Source: a bacterium (GTDB lineage: Bacteria; Chloroflexota; Dormibacteria; UBA8260; Bog-877). Taken from it: 7,937 bases of DNA. Made by a program: the position numbers and the translations under genes. The notes beneath the pieces are model-generated. The model saw only the letters and a list, made by a program, of their open reading frames with translations. It was not told the origin of the DNA and made no database searches. Location: the NCBI GenBank assembly GCA_021791345.1, contig JAJYWT010000241.1:1-7937 (forward strand), given 5' to 3'. How positions within the stretch are numbered: position 1 is the first letter of the stretch; each line of letters begins with the position of its first letter. Shown here piece by piece: positions 1 to 6,864 of this stretch.

Positions 1-2
1 TG

Positions 3-296
3 GTGACCTGCACCCTGGGTGCGGGCTTCCAACTGGCTCGCAAGCTGGGCTACCTCGCTCCTCACTTCCAGTTCCACGGCTGGCTGGTGGCATCGTTCGT
101 GGTGGTCGGGGTGATGACCGTGATCGCCCTGGGGATCCTGGAGCCGGCCAACATCGCGGTGCTGTTCGAGATGCGCAAGCCCCGGCCTGATCCCGAGATC
201 ATCGGCCGGTTGATGCGTCGGTTCGCTTACACCGCAGGGATCACCGGGCTGATGCAGGTGGCCACCCTGGTGATCATGACCAGGCTGGCGACCTGA
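3..296 (+). CDS. Integral membrane protein, probably 5'-partial
   Basis: Family not recognised. The visible 97 residues contain two clear hydrophobic segments, roughly residues 27-47 and 74-94. They are joined by a basic, proline-rich loop (around residues 57-73, with several Arg and Lys), which would be cytoplasmic under the positive-inside rule. The frame is open to the window edge. The first visible in-frame codon is GTG at base 3, but no ribosome binding site can be seen, and the protein begins mid-topology, so the true start probably lies upstream. The stop TGA overlaps the ATG of the next gene by one base (TGATG), so the two are probably translationally coupled and may form one membrane unit. 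No catalytic motif, signal peptide or ligand site can be seen. A small DUF-type membrane family is possible, but I cannot name it. Confidence 0.6.
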   Translation: MTCTLGAGFQLARKLGYLAPHFQFHGWLVASFVVVGVMTVIALGILEPANIAVLFEMRKPRPDPEIIGRLMRRFAYTAGITGLMQVATLVIMTRLAT

Positions 297-706
297 TGAG
301 CCGCTCCCATCCCGGTGCCGGCCGGGCCCTGCCTCCGGTGGCGGAGTTGGCGGTGGGGGCGCTGGCGCTGGTCGTGGTCGGGGGGATCTACATGGCGGCC
401 AACATCCCCGGACCAGCCTCGCTGGCTCCGGCCATCGGATTGCTGGCGGCGGCCCTGGTGGTGCTGCTGGTGGCCGCCGTCCTCCTGCTCGGCGTCCGGG
501 AGTTCGCCTGGCGGCGCTTCCGCCAGGTGGGGCTGTGGGCGCTCCTCGCCTACTCGATAAGCGCCGGGATGCTCGAGTTGGTCTTCGCCCTGGACCGGGT
601 GCCGGCCGCCCAGCTGCTGATCCTCACCCTAATGCTGCTGGTGTATGCGGTGGACATACCGCTCATCCTCGCGTATTCGGTGGCCCGCCACCAGATCGGG
701 GGATGA
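296..706 (+). CDS. Small four-helix integral membrane protein
   Basis: Hypothetical membrane protein of 136 residues; function not recognised. It has four hydrophobic stretches at about residues 15-35, 43-66, 78-98 and 105-128. A short charged loop (REFAWRRFR, near residues 68-76) lies between the second and third. There is no cleavable signal peptide and no enzymatic motif. The ATG overlaps the stop of the preceding membrane-protein gene by one base and there is no strong Shine-Dalgarno sequence before it, so translation probably depends on the upstream gene. It converges on the beta-oxidation operon with a 59-base gap, so it is unlikely to be co-regulated with it. Composition and codon use look like the rest of the window. 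The coding call is reasonably safe because of the clean helix pattern and the overlap; any role would be a guess. Confidence 0.7.
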   Translation: MSRSHPGAGRALPPVAELAVGALALVVVGGIYMAANIPGPASLAPAIGLLAAALVVLLVAAVLLLGVREFAWRRFRQVGLWALLAYSISAGMLELVFALDRVPAAQLLILTLMLLVYAVDIPLILAYSVARHQIGG

Positions 707-728
707 GCGCGGGCTGACGTCGCTACCA

Positions 729-744
729 AGAGCTGCCTCGCTCT
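729..744. terminator. Weak hairpin between convergent genes
   Basis: The 59-base gap between the two convergent stop codons contains AGAGC (729-733), a six-base loop, and GCTCT (740-744): a perfect five-base-pair stem. No T-tract follows on either strand, so it is not a classical intrinsic terminator. It is the only symmetric element in the right place to end either transcript. Rho-dependent termination is just as possible. Confidence 0.2.
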
Positions 745-765
745 GCGGGCCACCACGGGAAGGCG

Positions 766-1929
766 TCACGCGAGCCTCTGCAGCAACATGGCCATGCCCA
801 TTCCTCCGCCCACGCACATGGTCTCCAGCCCGACCTCCTTGTCCAGGGTGCGCAACCCGTTGAGAAGGGTGCAGGTGATGCGGGCTCCGGTCATCCCGAA
901 GGGGTGACCCAGAGCGATCGAGCCCCCGAAATGGTTGAGCTTCTCCCCGAAGGGGTCAATGCCGATCCCGCGGGCCGAGGGGATCACCTGAGCGGCGAAG
1001 GCCTCATTGATCTCCACCAGGTCGACGTCGTCTATGGTCATCCCCGCCCTCTCGAGGCAGCGCTTGGTGGCCGGGATTGGCCCCAGCCCCATGTACTCCG
1101 GCTCCAGGGCGGCCACCGCGGTGGCCACGATCCGGGCCAGGGGGGTGATGCCCAGCTCCCTCGCCCGGCGCATCGACATCACGATCACCGCGGCCGCCCC
1201 GTCGTTGAGGGGACAGGCGTTCCCAGCGGTCACCCTCCCATCCTCCTTGAAGACGGGCTTCAACGTGGCCAGCACCTCGACCGTGGTGTTGGGACGGGGC
1301 CCGTCATCCCTCACCATCAGCTGCCCGTCCGGGAGCTCCACGGGGATGATCTCCCGGGCGAAGAAACCGTCCTCCTCCGACGCCACGGCGCGGTTCTGGC
1401 TGAGGGCGGCGAACCGGTCCATCTCCTCCCTGCTGATGCCCTCCCGCTCGGCTACGTTCTCGGCGGTGAGGCCCATGGGGATGTAGAGGTCCGGTAGACC
1501 CTCGGGGTTTCCCGGCATCAGCCGGGGATTGCGCGCCTCGGGCGGGTCGGAGGTGCCGTAGCCGTAGCGGCTCACCGTCTCCACCCCGACCGAGGCGAAG
1601 ACGTCCCCTTCCCCCGCCCGGATGGCATGAAAGGCCATGCGCGTGGTCTGCAGGGAGGAGCTGCAGTAGCGGGTGAGCGTGGCTCCGGGGGCGTTCACCC
1701 CCGCCAGGATGCTGATTGCCCTCCCGAGGTTGAACCCCGACTCCCCGCCGGGTAGCCCGCAGCCGCAGAGCACATCCTCCACTTCCGAGGTGGGGAGCTC
1801 GGGGATCCGCTCCAGCACCCGACGCAGGATCAGCGCCCCAAGGTCGTCCGGGCGGAAGCTCACCAGAGATCCCTTGCCGGCGCGACCGATCGGACTCCGG
1901 CCCGCAGCCACGATCACCGCCTCATCCAC
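766..1929 (-). CDS. Thiolase (acetyl-CoA C-acyltransferase), FadA-like
   Basis: Thiolase of 387 residues, the normal length for the family. It would cleave 3-ketoacyl-CoA with CoA to give acetyl-CoA (or propionyl-CoA) and a shortened acyl-CoA. The catalytic set is complete: nucleophilic Cys89 in TRYCSSS, Asn308 in NEAF, His342 in GHPFGMTGAR and Cys372 in CVGGGMG. The preceding GNACPLNDGAAA stretch is also typical. The start is GTG at 1929, supported by GGGAGGAG five bases upstream and by the residue numbering, which puts the nucleophile at 89 as in bacterial biosynthetic thiolases. It is the last gene of the operon, 21 bases after the second SDR, and so supplies the final step of the encoded cycle. 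Biosynthetic condensation is possible in principle, but the degradative neighbours favour cleavage. Chain-length preference cannot be read from the sequence. Confidence 0.95.
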   Translation of the reverse strand: MDEAVIVAAGRSPIGRAGKGSLVSFRPDDLGALILRRVLERIPELPTSEVEDVLCGCGLPGGESGFNLGRAISILAGVNAPGATLTRYCSSSLQTTRMAFHAIRAGEGDVFASVGVETVSRYGYGTSDPPEARNPRLMPGNPEGLPDLYIPMGLTAENVAEREGISREEMDRFAALSQNRAVASEEDGFFAREIIPVELPDGQLMVRDDGPRPNTTVEVLATLKPVFKEDGRVTAGNACPLNDGAAAVIVMSMRRARELGITPLARIVATAVAALEPEYMGLGPIPATKRCLERAGMTIDDVDLVEINEAFAAQVIPSARGIGIDPFGEKLNHFGGSIALGHPFGMTGARITCTLLNGLRTLDKEVGLETMCVGGGMGMAMLLQRLA

Positions 1930-1934
1930 TTCGA

Positions 1935-1942
1935 CTCCTCCC
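1935..1942 (-). promoter_or_regulatory. Ribosome binding site of the thiolase gene
   Basis: GGGAGGAG on the - strand lies five bases before the GTG at 1929, inside the 21-base gap after the SDR stop codon. It settles the GTG as start codon and suggests the thiolase is initiated independently, not only by coupling. Confidence 0.75.
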
Positions 1943-1950
1943 TGCAGATC

Positions 1951-2679
1951 TCACTCGCCACCGCTCACCTGGAGGACTGCCCCGCTCACGTATGACGCCT
2001 CGTCGGAGGCCAGGAAGCCGACCACCCGCGCCACCTCCTCCGGCTGAGCGAATCGTTGCATTGGGTTCCGCCGGCGGTTACGGTCTCCCAGTGGCCCCTC
2101 TTCCCAGAGCGGCCGGGCGAACTCGGTCTCCACGATTCCCGGGGTCACCGCATTCACCCGCACCCCGCTCCCGCCCAGCTCCCTGGCCAGCTGCCGGGTC
2201 AGCATGTTGAGGGCGGCCTTGGAGACTCCATAGGCGCCTAGTCCGACCGCGGGGTTGACTCCGGCGATGCTGGAGACGTTGACCACCGCTCCACCATGGT
2301 CGGCCATCCACGCCGCATATACCAGAGAGGTGAGGAGGAGCGGCCCCCGGAGGTTGACCTCGAAGGTCTTGTCCCAGGCCTCCGGGGAGATCTCCAGGGT
2401 GGGGCCGAAATGGGGGTTGGTCCCGGCGTTGTTCACCAAAACGTCGATGCGACCCCAGCGCTTCATCACCGTGTCCACCAGCCGCTCCAGGTCGGCGATC
2501 CGTCCCGCGTGGGCGGCGACCGCCTCCACCTCGGCGCCGCTGGCAGCTGAGATCCGGGCAGCAGCCTGGCGCAGCGGCTCCTCCTTGCGAGCGCAGACGG
2601 CCACCCGGGCACCCCGGAGCGCCAGCTCCAAGGCGCAGGCCTCCCCGATTCCCCGGCTGGCCCCGGTGACCAGCGCCAC
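1951..2679 (-). CDS. SDR family oxidoreductase (probably NADP(H)-type)
   Basis: Classical short-chain dehydrogenase/reductase. Numbering from the GTG at 2679 (242 residues), the features are: TGASRGIG cofactor loop at 5-12, NNAG at 83-86, and a catalytic tetrad Asn109, Ser137, Tyr150 and Lys154. A C-terminal YVSGAVLQVSGG closes the fold. Arg9 in the glycine loop and Ala-Arg-Lys (30-32) after strand two suggest NADP(H). The NNAGTNPHFGP stretch recalls actinobacterial SDRs and the DHRS4 carbonyl reductases. The start is uncertain: homologues normally have about 5-10 residues before the first strand, and the conserved LAGRVALVTG reading continues upstream to a CTG at 2691 (CAGGG six bases before it). 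No ATG, GTG or TTG codon lies in frame between 2679 and the previous gene's stop. An open frame runs back to an ATG at 3171, but there it only shadows the other SDR. Substrate unknown; possibly a second 3-hydroxyacyl-CoA dehydrogenase or an accessory ketone reductase. Confidence 0.88.
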   Translation of the reverse strand: MALVTGASRGIGEACALELALRGARVAVCARKEEPLRQAAARISAASGAEVEAVAAHAGRIADLERLVDTVMKRWGRIDVLVNNAGTNPHFGPTLEISPEAWDKTFEVNLRGPLLLTSLVYAAWMADHGGAVVNVSSIAGVNPAVGLGAYGVSKAALNMLTRQLARELGGSGVRVNAVTPGIVETEFARPLWEEGPLGDRNRRRNPMQRFAQPEEVARVVGFLASDEASYVSGAVLQVSGGE

Positions 2680-2719
2680 TCGACCCGCCAGCGAGCCCTG
2701 GGCGCCCCAGCGGGTCCCC

Positions 2720-2733
2720 GCCGCCCCGGCGGC
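2720..2733 (-). repeat. GC-rich inverted repeat just after an SDR stop codon
   Basis: GCCGC (2720-2724) and GCGGC (2729-2733) form a perfect stem around a four-base loop, directly at the TAG stop (2735-2733) of the upstream SDR. It sits in the longest gap inside the operon, just before the poorly defined start of the second SDR. No T-tract follows, so a terminator is unlikely. It could be an intercistronic hairpin, or chance in such GC-rich DNA. Confidence 0.25.
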
Positions 2734-3485
2734 TACGGACCGCCCCTCACGTATAGCGTCTGCCCGCTGATGTAGGAGGAGTCCGGCCCCACCAGGAAGG
2801 CGATGGTCCCGGCCACGTCGTCCGGGACCCCGACCCGGGGGATGGGGGTTGCCGCCGCCACGGCCTCCTTGAAGCCCTCGAAGTCCACCCCCATCCGCTC
2901 GGCCGTCTGCATGGTCATGCGGGTCTCGATGAAGCCCGGGGCCACCACGTTGACGTTGATGTTGTACCGGCCTAGCTCGATGGCCAGAGTGCGCGCCAGC
3001 CCCTGGATACCCATCTTGGCCGCCGAGTAGTTGGCCTGGCCGCGGTTGCCCAGGGCCGAGGTGGAGGAGATCAGGACCATCTTGCCCGAGCGCTGGGGAA
3101 CCATCACCCGCTGCGCCGCCTGGCTGCAGAGGAAGCTCCCCTTCAGGTGGGTGTCGATGACCAGGTCCCAATCCTCCTCGCTCATCTTGTGGACCAGGTT
3201 GTCACGCAGGACCCCGGCGCAGGTGACCAGGGCGTCCAGGCGGCCCAGCTTGTCCACCGTCTCCTGGACCATCTGCTGGACGGGTCCGGGGAAGCGGACG
3301 TCGCAGGCCAGGGCGAGAGCCCTGCCACCCTCGGCCGAGATCTTCTCCGCCACCTCCTGGGCCGGATCCAGGTCCAGGTCCGAGATCGCCACCGCCGCCC
3401 CCTCCCGGGCCAGCCGCAGCGCGGTGGCGGCGCCGATCCCCCGCCCCCCGCCCGTGACCAGCGCCACCATACCCTCGAGGTTCAT
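2733..3485 (-). CDS. SDR, 3-hydroxyacyl-CoA dehydrogenase / FabG-like
   Basis: Classical SDR of 250 residues, probably oxidising a (3R)-hydroxyacyl-CoA to the 3-ketoacyl-CoA in the cytoplasm. Visible features: TGGGRGIG loop at 11-18; Asp36 at the end of strand two, favouring NAD(H); CDV at 61-63; catalytic Ser140, Tyr153 and Lys157 (YSAAK); PGFIETRM at 183-190; and a C-terminal YISGQTLYVRGG. Two positions depart from the consensus. NNAG is TCAG (88-91), and the tetrad Asn is His113 (THLKGSF), a change also known in HSD17B4-type multifunctional enzymes. The ATG at 3485 is well supported by AGGAGG six bases upstream and overlaps the MaoC stop in ATGA. Following a MaoC hydratase fits the R-specific route. 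Database annotation would often be 3-oxoacyl-ACP reductase FabG; the context favours degradation. Confidence 0.93.
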   Translation of the reverse strand: MNLEGMVALVTGGGRGIGAATALRLAREGAAVAISDLDLDPAQEVAEKISAEGGRALALACDVRFPGPVQQMVQETVDKLGRLDALVTCAGVLRDNLVHKMSEEDWDLVIDTHLKGSFLCSQAAQRVMVPQRSGKMVLISSTSALGNRGQANYSAAKMGIQGLARTLAIELGRYNINVNVVAPGFIETRMTMQTAERMGVDFEGFKEAVAAATPIPRVGVPDDVAGTIAFLVGPDSSYISGQTLYVRGGP

Positions 3486-3961
3486 GCGCTTCCTCCTCTG
3501 ATCCCCTCTACGTAATAGCGCCCGAGGCTCTCGGCGACGCAGGCCGGTTTCTCCTGACCCTCAACCTCCACCGTGACCGAGATCTCCACCTCGATTCCTC
3601 CGGGGATGGGATCAACCCTACCGACTCTCGCCCGGGCGCGCACCCTCCCCCCCACGGGGACGGGCGTCGGGAAGCGCACCCGATTGAGCCCGTAGTTGAC
3701 CTTCATCGCCATCCCCTCCACCTCCACCATCTCGGAGAGAAAGGAGGGCAGAAGGCTGAGGGTCAGATGGCCGTGGGCGATGGTCCCGCCGAGGGGGCTG
3801 GCAGCCGCCCGCTGGCGATCCACATGGATCCACTGATGGTCGCCGGTGGCCTCCGCGAAGAGGTCGACCTGATCTTGGGTGATCTCCCTCCAGGCCGTGG
3901 GACCCAGCTCCCGGCCAGCCAGCCCCTGGACGCCAGCGACGCCCTCCACCCGCAGCGCCAT
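3482..3961 (-). CDS. MaoC-fold enoyl-CoA hydratase, HtdZ (Rv0130)-like
   Basis: Single hot-dog domain hydratase of 159 residues, predicted to add water to trans-2-enoyl-CoA and give (3R)-hydroxyacyl-CoA. The hydratase-2 motif is present with Asp41 and His46 as the catalytic pair (ATGDHQWIHVD), followed by GGTIAHGHLTLSLLP near 58-72. NYGLNRVRFP and PVPVGGRVR occur in the middle, and KPACVAES near the C-terminus. From memory these blocks closely match mycobacterial Rv0130/HtdZ, a protein of similar length once labelled NodN. The ATG at 3961 overlaps the PucR stop by one base (TGATG) and has only a weak purine stretch upstream, so coupling to the regulator gene is likely. The 3' end carries the Shine-Dalgarno of the next gene. 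Function at family level is secure; chain-length preference is unknown. Confidence 0.93.
   Translation of the reverse strand: MALRVEGVAGVQGLAGRELGPTAWREITQDQVDLFAEATGDHQWIHVDRQRAAASPLGGTIAHGHLTLSLLPSFLSEMVEVEGMAMKVNYGLNRVRFPTPVPVGGRVRARARVGRVDPIPGGIEVEISVTVEVEGQEKPACVAESLGRYYVEGIRGGSA
3492..3497 (-). promoter_or_regulatory. Ribosome binding site of the FabG-like SDR gene
   Basis: AGGAGG on the - strand lies six bases before the ATG at 3485 and inside the end of the MaoC coding sequence. It is close to the ideal anti-Shine-Dalgarno match and fixes the SDR start. Confidence 0.8.
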
Positions 3962-5238
3962 CAGCCGGGACCCCGACGCTCGTCCGCTGCCGGCCAGCGC
4001 TCCTCCAGCCCCAGGAGCCGGGTGGCCCGCAGGGCCAGTGAGAGTTCGGCCGCGTGGCCCGGCGTGGCGGGGTTGATACCGGTGAGCTGCTCCATTCGCC
4101 GCAGCCGGTTGCGGACAGTGTTGCGGTGGCAGGGGAGGTAGGCGGCCGTGGCCGCCACCGAGCCCTCGTGCTCTAAGTAGGCCCGGGCGGTGCGTAGCAG
4201 GGAGCGTCTCTCACCTTCGGGAAGCCCGAGGACCGGAGCCAGCCACCGGCGGGCGAGCCGCTCGGAGATCTCGGGTGAGGCCGCCAGGATCACCAGCGGC
4301 AGATCCTCGTCCAGCTCCATGACCCGCGACGCCCCCTGGGGGATGGCCCGCAGCGCCAGCTCCGCCTGCCGATGGGCGCGGGGAGCGCCTTCCGGCCCGG
4401 AGAACTGGGGGCTCAGTCCGGCGCGCGCCCCTTGGGCACGGCGCAGGTGGTCTGCCACCTGGCGGGAGCTGTGGGCTGCCACCAAGCCGACCAGGTGGCC
4501 CTGGAGGAGGGCCCACTCCGAGGCCAGGCCGGCAGTTCTCATGAGGGCCGTGGCCTCGGGCGCCGAGATTGAGAGCGGATCGGCCGCTACCAACACCAGC
4601 GGGCTCCCGGACGTAAGCCCGAGGGACTCCTGCGCCAGGTCGAGCTCGCCGGCGGGGACGGCCCCGATCAAGATCGAGTGCAGGAGGTCGTGCCGGCGCG
4701 CCTGGTCCCTGCCGCGGATCTCGGCCTCCGCTCTTCTGTAGGCGTCGGCTACCGCTGACGAATAGAGGTCGATGCCCTCCCAGACCACCACCGCGCCCTG
4801 CGCCAGCAGCTCGGGCCACCGCCCTCGAGACTCCTCCAAAAGTGCCTCCCAGATGATTCGACCCCCCAGGCGGTAGGCGTGGAGCAGGTTCTCCAGCGGG
4901 ACTCCCTGGAGGGCTCGCCGCCTCCCGGTGGCGAGGGCGGAGGACCGGGTCGGCGAACCGCCGCTCGGGAGCCTCGAGAGGTCGCCGAGCACCTCCTCCA
5001 GGTTCTCCCGGCAGGCCAGCAGCAGCTCGTCGCGGCTGACCCACCCGCGCAGGCGGTAGCCGTCATCGTCGGACCAGATCACTCGTGCCAGCAGCTCGGC
5101 CAGCTCCGCTGCCCGTGGCTCGAGGGCGCCGGCAAGTGACGCCACCGCCTCCTCGACTGCGGTGGACGGCAGCTGGTACCGGGCCGTCGCGAGGCCGCCA
5201 GTGGAGAGCGGTGGCGGCGCCTGGGTGGTGGGGGTCAC
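3961..5238 (-). CDS. PucR-family transcriptional regulator
   Basis: DNA-binding regulator of 425 residues in the PucR/CdaR architecture. The helical N-terminal region (about 25-175) contains GVPLENLLHAYRLGG (112-126), characteristic of the sensor-like N-domain of these proteins. A variable middle part (about 200-310) sits where the degenerate GGDEF-like domain is expected. The C-terminal PucR helix-turn-helix spans about 347-409, with the recognition region HRNTVRNRLRRME at 371-383. The family usually activates catabolic operons in response to a substrate or CoA thioester; that role here is inference. The start is GTG at 5238, overlapping the ligase stop as GTGA, with only a G-rich stretch and no clear Shine-Dalgarno before it. 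The stop overlaps the MaoC ATG. Being locked between catabolic genes means its own level follows operon transcription, which would give positive feedback if it is an activator. Confidence 0.93.
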   Translation of the reverse strand: MTPTTQAPPPLSTGGLATARYQLPSTAVEEAVASLAGALEPRAAELAELLARVIWSDDDGYRLRGWVSRDELLLACRENLEEVLGDLSRLPSGGSPTRSSALATGRRRALQGVPLENLLHAYRLGGRIIWEALLEESRGRWPELLAQGAVVVWEGIDLYSSAVADAYRRAEAEIRGRDQARRHDLLHSILIGAVPAGELDLAQESLGLTSGSPLVLVAADPLSISAPEATALMRTAGLASEWALLQGHLVGLVAAHSSRQVADHLRRAQGARAGLSPQFSGPEGAPRAHRQAELALRAIPQGASRVMELDEDLPLVILAASPEISERLARRWLAPVLGLPEGERRSLLRTARAYLEHEGSVAATAAYLPCHRNTVRNRLRRMEQLTGINPATPGHAAELSLALRATRLLGLEERWPAADERRGPG

Positions 5239-6860
5239 CCCGGCCCCCCGGAGGGCGGCGGGGCGAAGCGCTGGCGGATCACCTTCTTGTCGAACTTCCC
5301 CACACTGGTCTTGGGGATCGCGTCAACCAGCTCCAACCGGTCCGGGAGCTGCCACCTGGCCCAGCCGTGCCCCTCCAAATGGGCGCGGACCCCTTCCAGG
5401 GTGACCTCGGACCCCTCCTTGGGGCTGACCACCGCCAGCGGGCGTTCCTGCCACTTGGGGTCGGGGACGCCGATGACCGCTGCCTCGGCCACGCCCTCCA
5501 TCCCCATCAGGGTGCCCTCCATGTCGACTGAGGAGATCCATTCGCCTCCAGTCTTGATGAGGTCCTTGGTGCGGTCCACGATCACGAAGTAACCCTCGGG
5601 AGAGATAACCGCCACGTCCCCGGTGCGCAGCCAGCCGTCCTTGGTGAACCGCTCCGGCCCCGCCCCCTTGAAGTAGCTGTCGGCCACCCACGGTCCCCGG
5701 ATCAACAGCTCGCCCATCGAGGTGCCGTCCCACGGCAACTCCTGGCCCTGGGGGTCGACCACCTTGACGTCGATCCCGGGCAGCGGCAGCCCAGCCTTGG
5801 TGCGGACCTCGTCCATCAGCTGCTCCGGGCTCCAGTCCCGCATCGTGTGCTTTGGGGTCGCCAGGCTGCCCACCGGTGAGGTCTCGGTCATCCCCCACCC
5901 CTGGATCATGGTTACCCCGAACTCCCGCTGGAAACGCTCAAGCATGGAACGCGGCGGCTGGCTGCCGCCGACCGTGAGGTGGCGGATGGTGGGCAGCCCC
6001 ACCCCCCGCCGGGTGAGCTCGTCGGCGACCGCCATCCACACCGTGGGCACCCCCGCCGCGACGGTCACCTTCTCGTCGAGCATGAGGTCGATCAGGGTTG
6101 GGGCGTCGAAGTTGGGGCCATTGAACACCTGCTTGGCGCCCACCAGAGTGGCCCCGAAGGGAATGCCCCAGGCGTTGACGTGGAACATCGGCACCACCGC
6201 CAGGACGCTGTCGGCAGGGCCGATCCCGATGGCCCCCCCGGATGTGGTGGCCAGGGCGTGGAGGAAGTTGGAGCGGTGGGTGTAGACCACGCCCTTGGGC
6301 TTCCCCTCGGTCCCCGAGGTGTAGCAGATCCCCATCGGGTTGTATTCGGGGATCTCCTTCCGGGGGTAGGACGTGGGCTGGTCCGCGAGCAACTCCTCGT
6401 AGGGGATCCGACCCTCGATGGAGCTCTCGCCGACGCCGGTGTCCAGGACCACCACCTGAGGCTTCCGGTCTAGGGAGGGCCAGAGGCGGTCGAGCAGGGG
6501 CAGCAGGCTGGATTCCACCAGGATCACCTGGTCCTCGGCGTCGTTGATGATGAACTCTAGGTCCCCCGGAGGGAGGCGGGGGTTCAGGGTGTGGTAGACC
6601 CGGCCAGAGCAGGGGATGCCGAAGTACGCCTCCAGGTGGCGGTATCCGTTCCATGCCAGGGTGGCGACCACTGCACCCTCCTCCAGATGCAGCCGGTCCA
6701 GGCCGTGCATCAGCTGCTGCGCCCGCTGGGCAAACTCGCGGTAGGTGTAGCGGTGGCGACGGCCCGGCGCCACCTGGGTCACGATCGGAGTGTCGCCGAA
6801 GTACCGTTCGGCGTGGCTGAAGAGCATCCAGCTGTTCAGGGGGACGTCCATCATCGCCAT
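5235..6860 (-). CDS. AMP-dependent fatty acyl-CoA ligase, AlkK-type
   Basis: Adenylate-forming acid-CoA ligase of 541 residues, activating a carboxylic acid with ATP and CoA. Visible motifs: phosphate-binding YTSGTEGKPKG at 180-190, VPMFHVNAWG at 223-232, GWGMTETSP at 321-329, WLRTGD ending at Asp415, hinge DRTKDLIKTGGEW at 429-441, and the C-terminal catalytic Lys522 in SVGKFDKK. The MFHVNAWG, TGGEWISS and NFLHA blocks resemble medium/long-chain AlkK-type ligases more than FadD of enterobacteria. The frame is open upstream to an ATG at 7007, but that extension only shadows the dehydrogenase gene. ATG 6860 is chosen because GGGAGGA precedes it by seven bases and the conserved N-terminus begins there. 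It lies four bases after the dehydrogenase stop and overlaps the PucR start. It is the entry step of the pathway; the true substrate is unknown. Confidence 0.95.
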   Translation of the reverse strand: MAMMDVPLNSWMLFSHAERYFGDTPIVTQVAPGRRHRYTYREFAQRAQQLMHGLDRLHLEEGAVVATLAWNGYRHLEAYFGIPCSGRVYHTLNPRLPPGDLEFIINDAEDQVILVESSLLPLLDRLWPSLDRKPQVVVLDTGVGESSIEGRIPYEELLADQPTSYPRKEIPEYNPMGICYTSGTEGKPKGVVYTHRSNFLHALATTSGGAIGIGPADSVLAVVPMFHVNAWGIPFGATLVGAKQVFNGPNFDAPTLIDLMLDEKVTVAAGVPTVWMAVADELTRRGVGLPTIRHLTVGGSQPPRSMLERFQREFGVTMIQGWGMTETSPVGSLATPKHTMRDWSPEQLMDEVRTKAGLPLPGIDVKVVDPQGQELPWDGTSMGELLIRGPWVADSYFKGAGPERFTKDGWLRTGDVAVISPEGYFVIVDRTKDLIKTGGEWISSVDMEGTLMGMEGVAEAAVIGVPDPKWQERPLAVVSPKEGSEVTLEGVRAHLEGHGWARWQLPDRLELVDAIPKTSVGKFDKKVIRQRFAPPPSGGPG

Positions 6861-6864
6861 CTCG

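Noticed and set aside
904..1497. Long + strand open frame opposite the thiolase
   Set aside because: Antisense to a gene with complete catalytic motifs; its His/Gly/Pro-rich composition is typical of shadow frames in GC-rich DNA.
2692..3171. N-terminal extension of the second SDR frame to an ATG at 3171
   Set aside because: It is rich in Gly, Arg, Pro and His with no SDR-like content, and lies antisense-free but out of frame over the well-supported FabG-like SDR; the first recognisable SDR residues appear only near 2691.
2255..3515. Several + strand open frames opposite the two SDRs
   Set aside because: Low-complexity Ser/Arg/Pro-rich translations mirroring SDR codons; no start signals or domain motifs.
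4211..5044. 277-codon - strand open frame inside the PucR gene
   Set aside because: Gly/Pro/Arg-rich alternate frame of the regulator, whose own frame carries the PucR helix-turn-helix and N-domain motifs.
5938..6654. 238-codon - strand open frame inside the ligase gene
   Set aside because: Alternate-frame shadow; the ligase frame contains all adenylate-forming enzyme motifs across this stretch.
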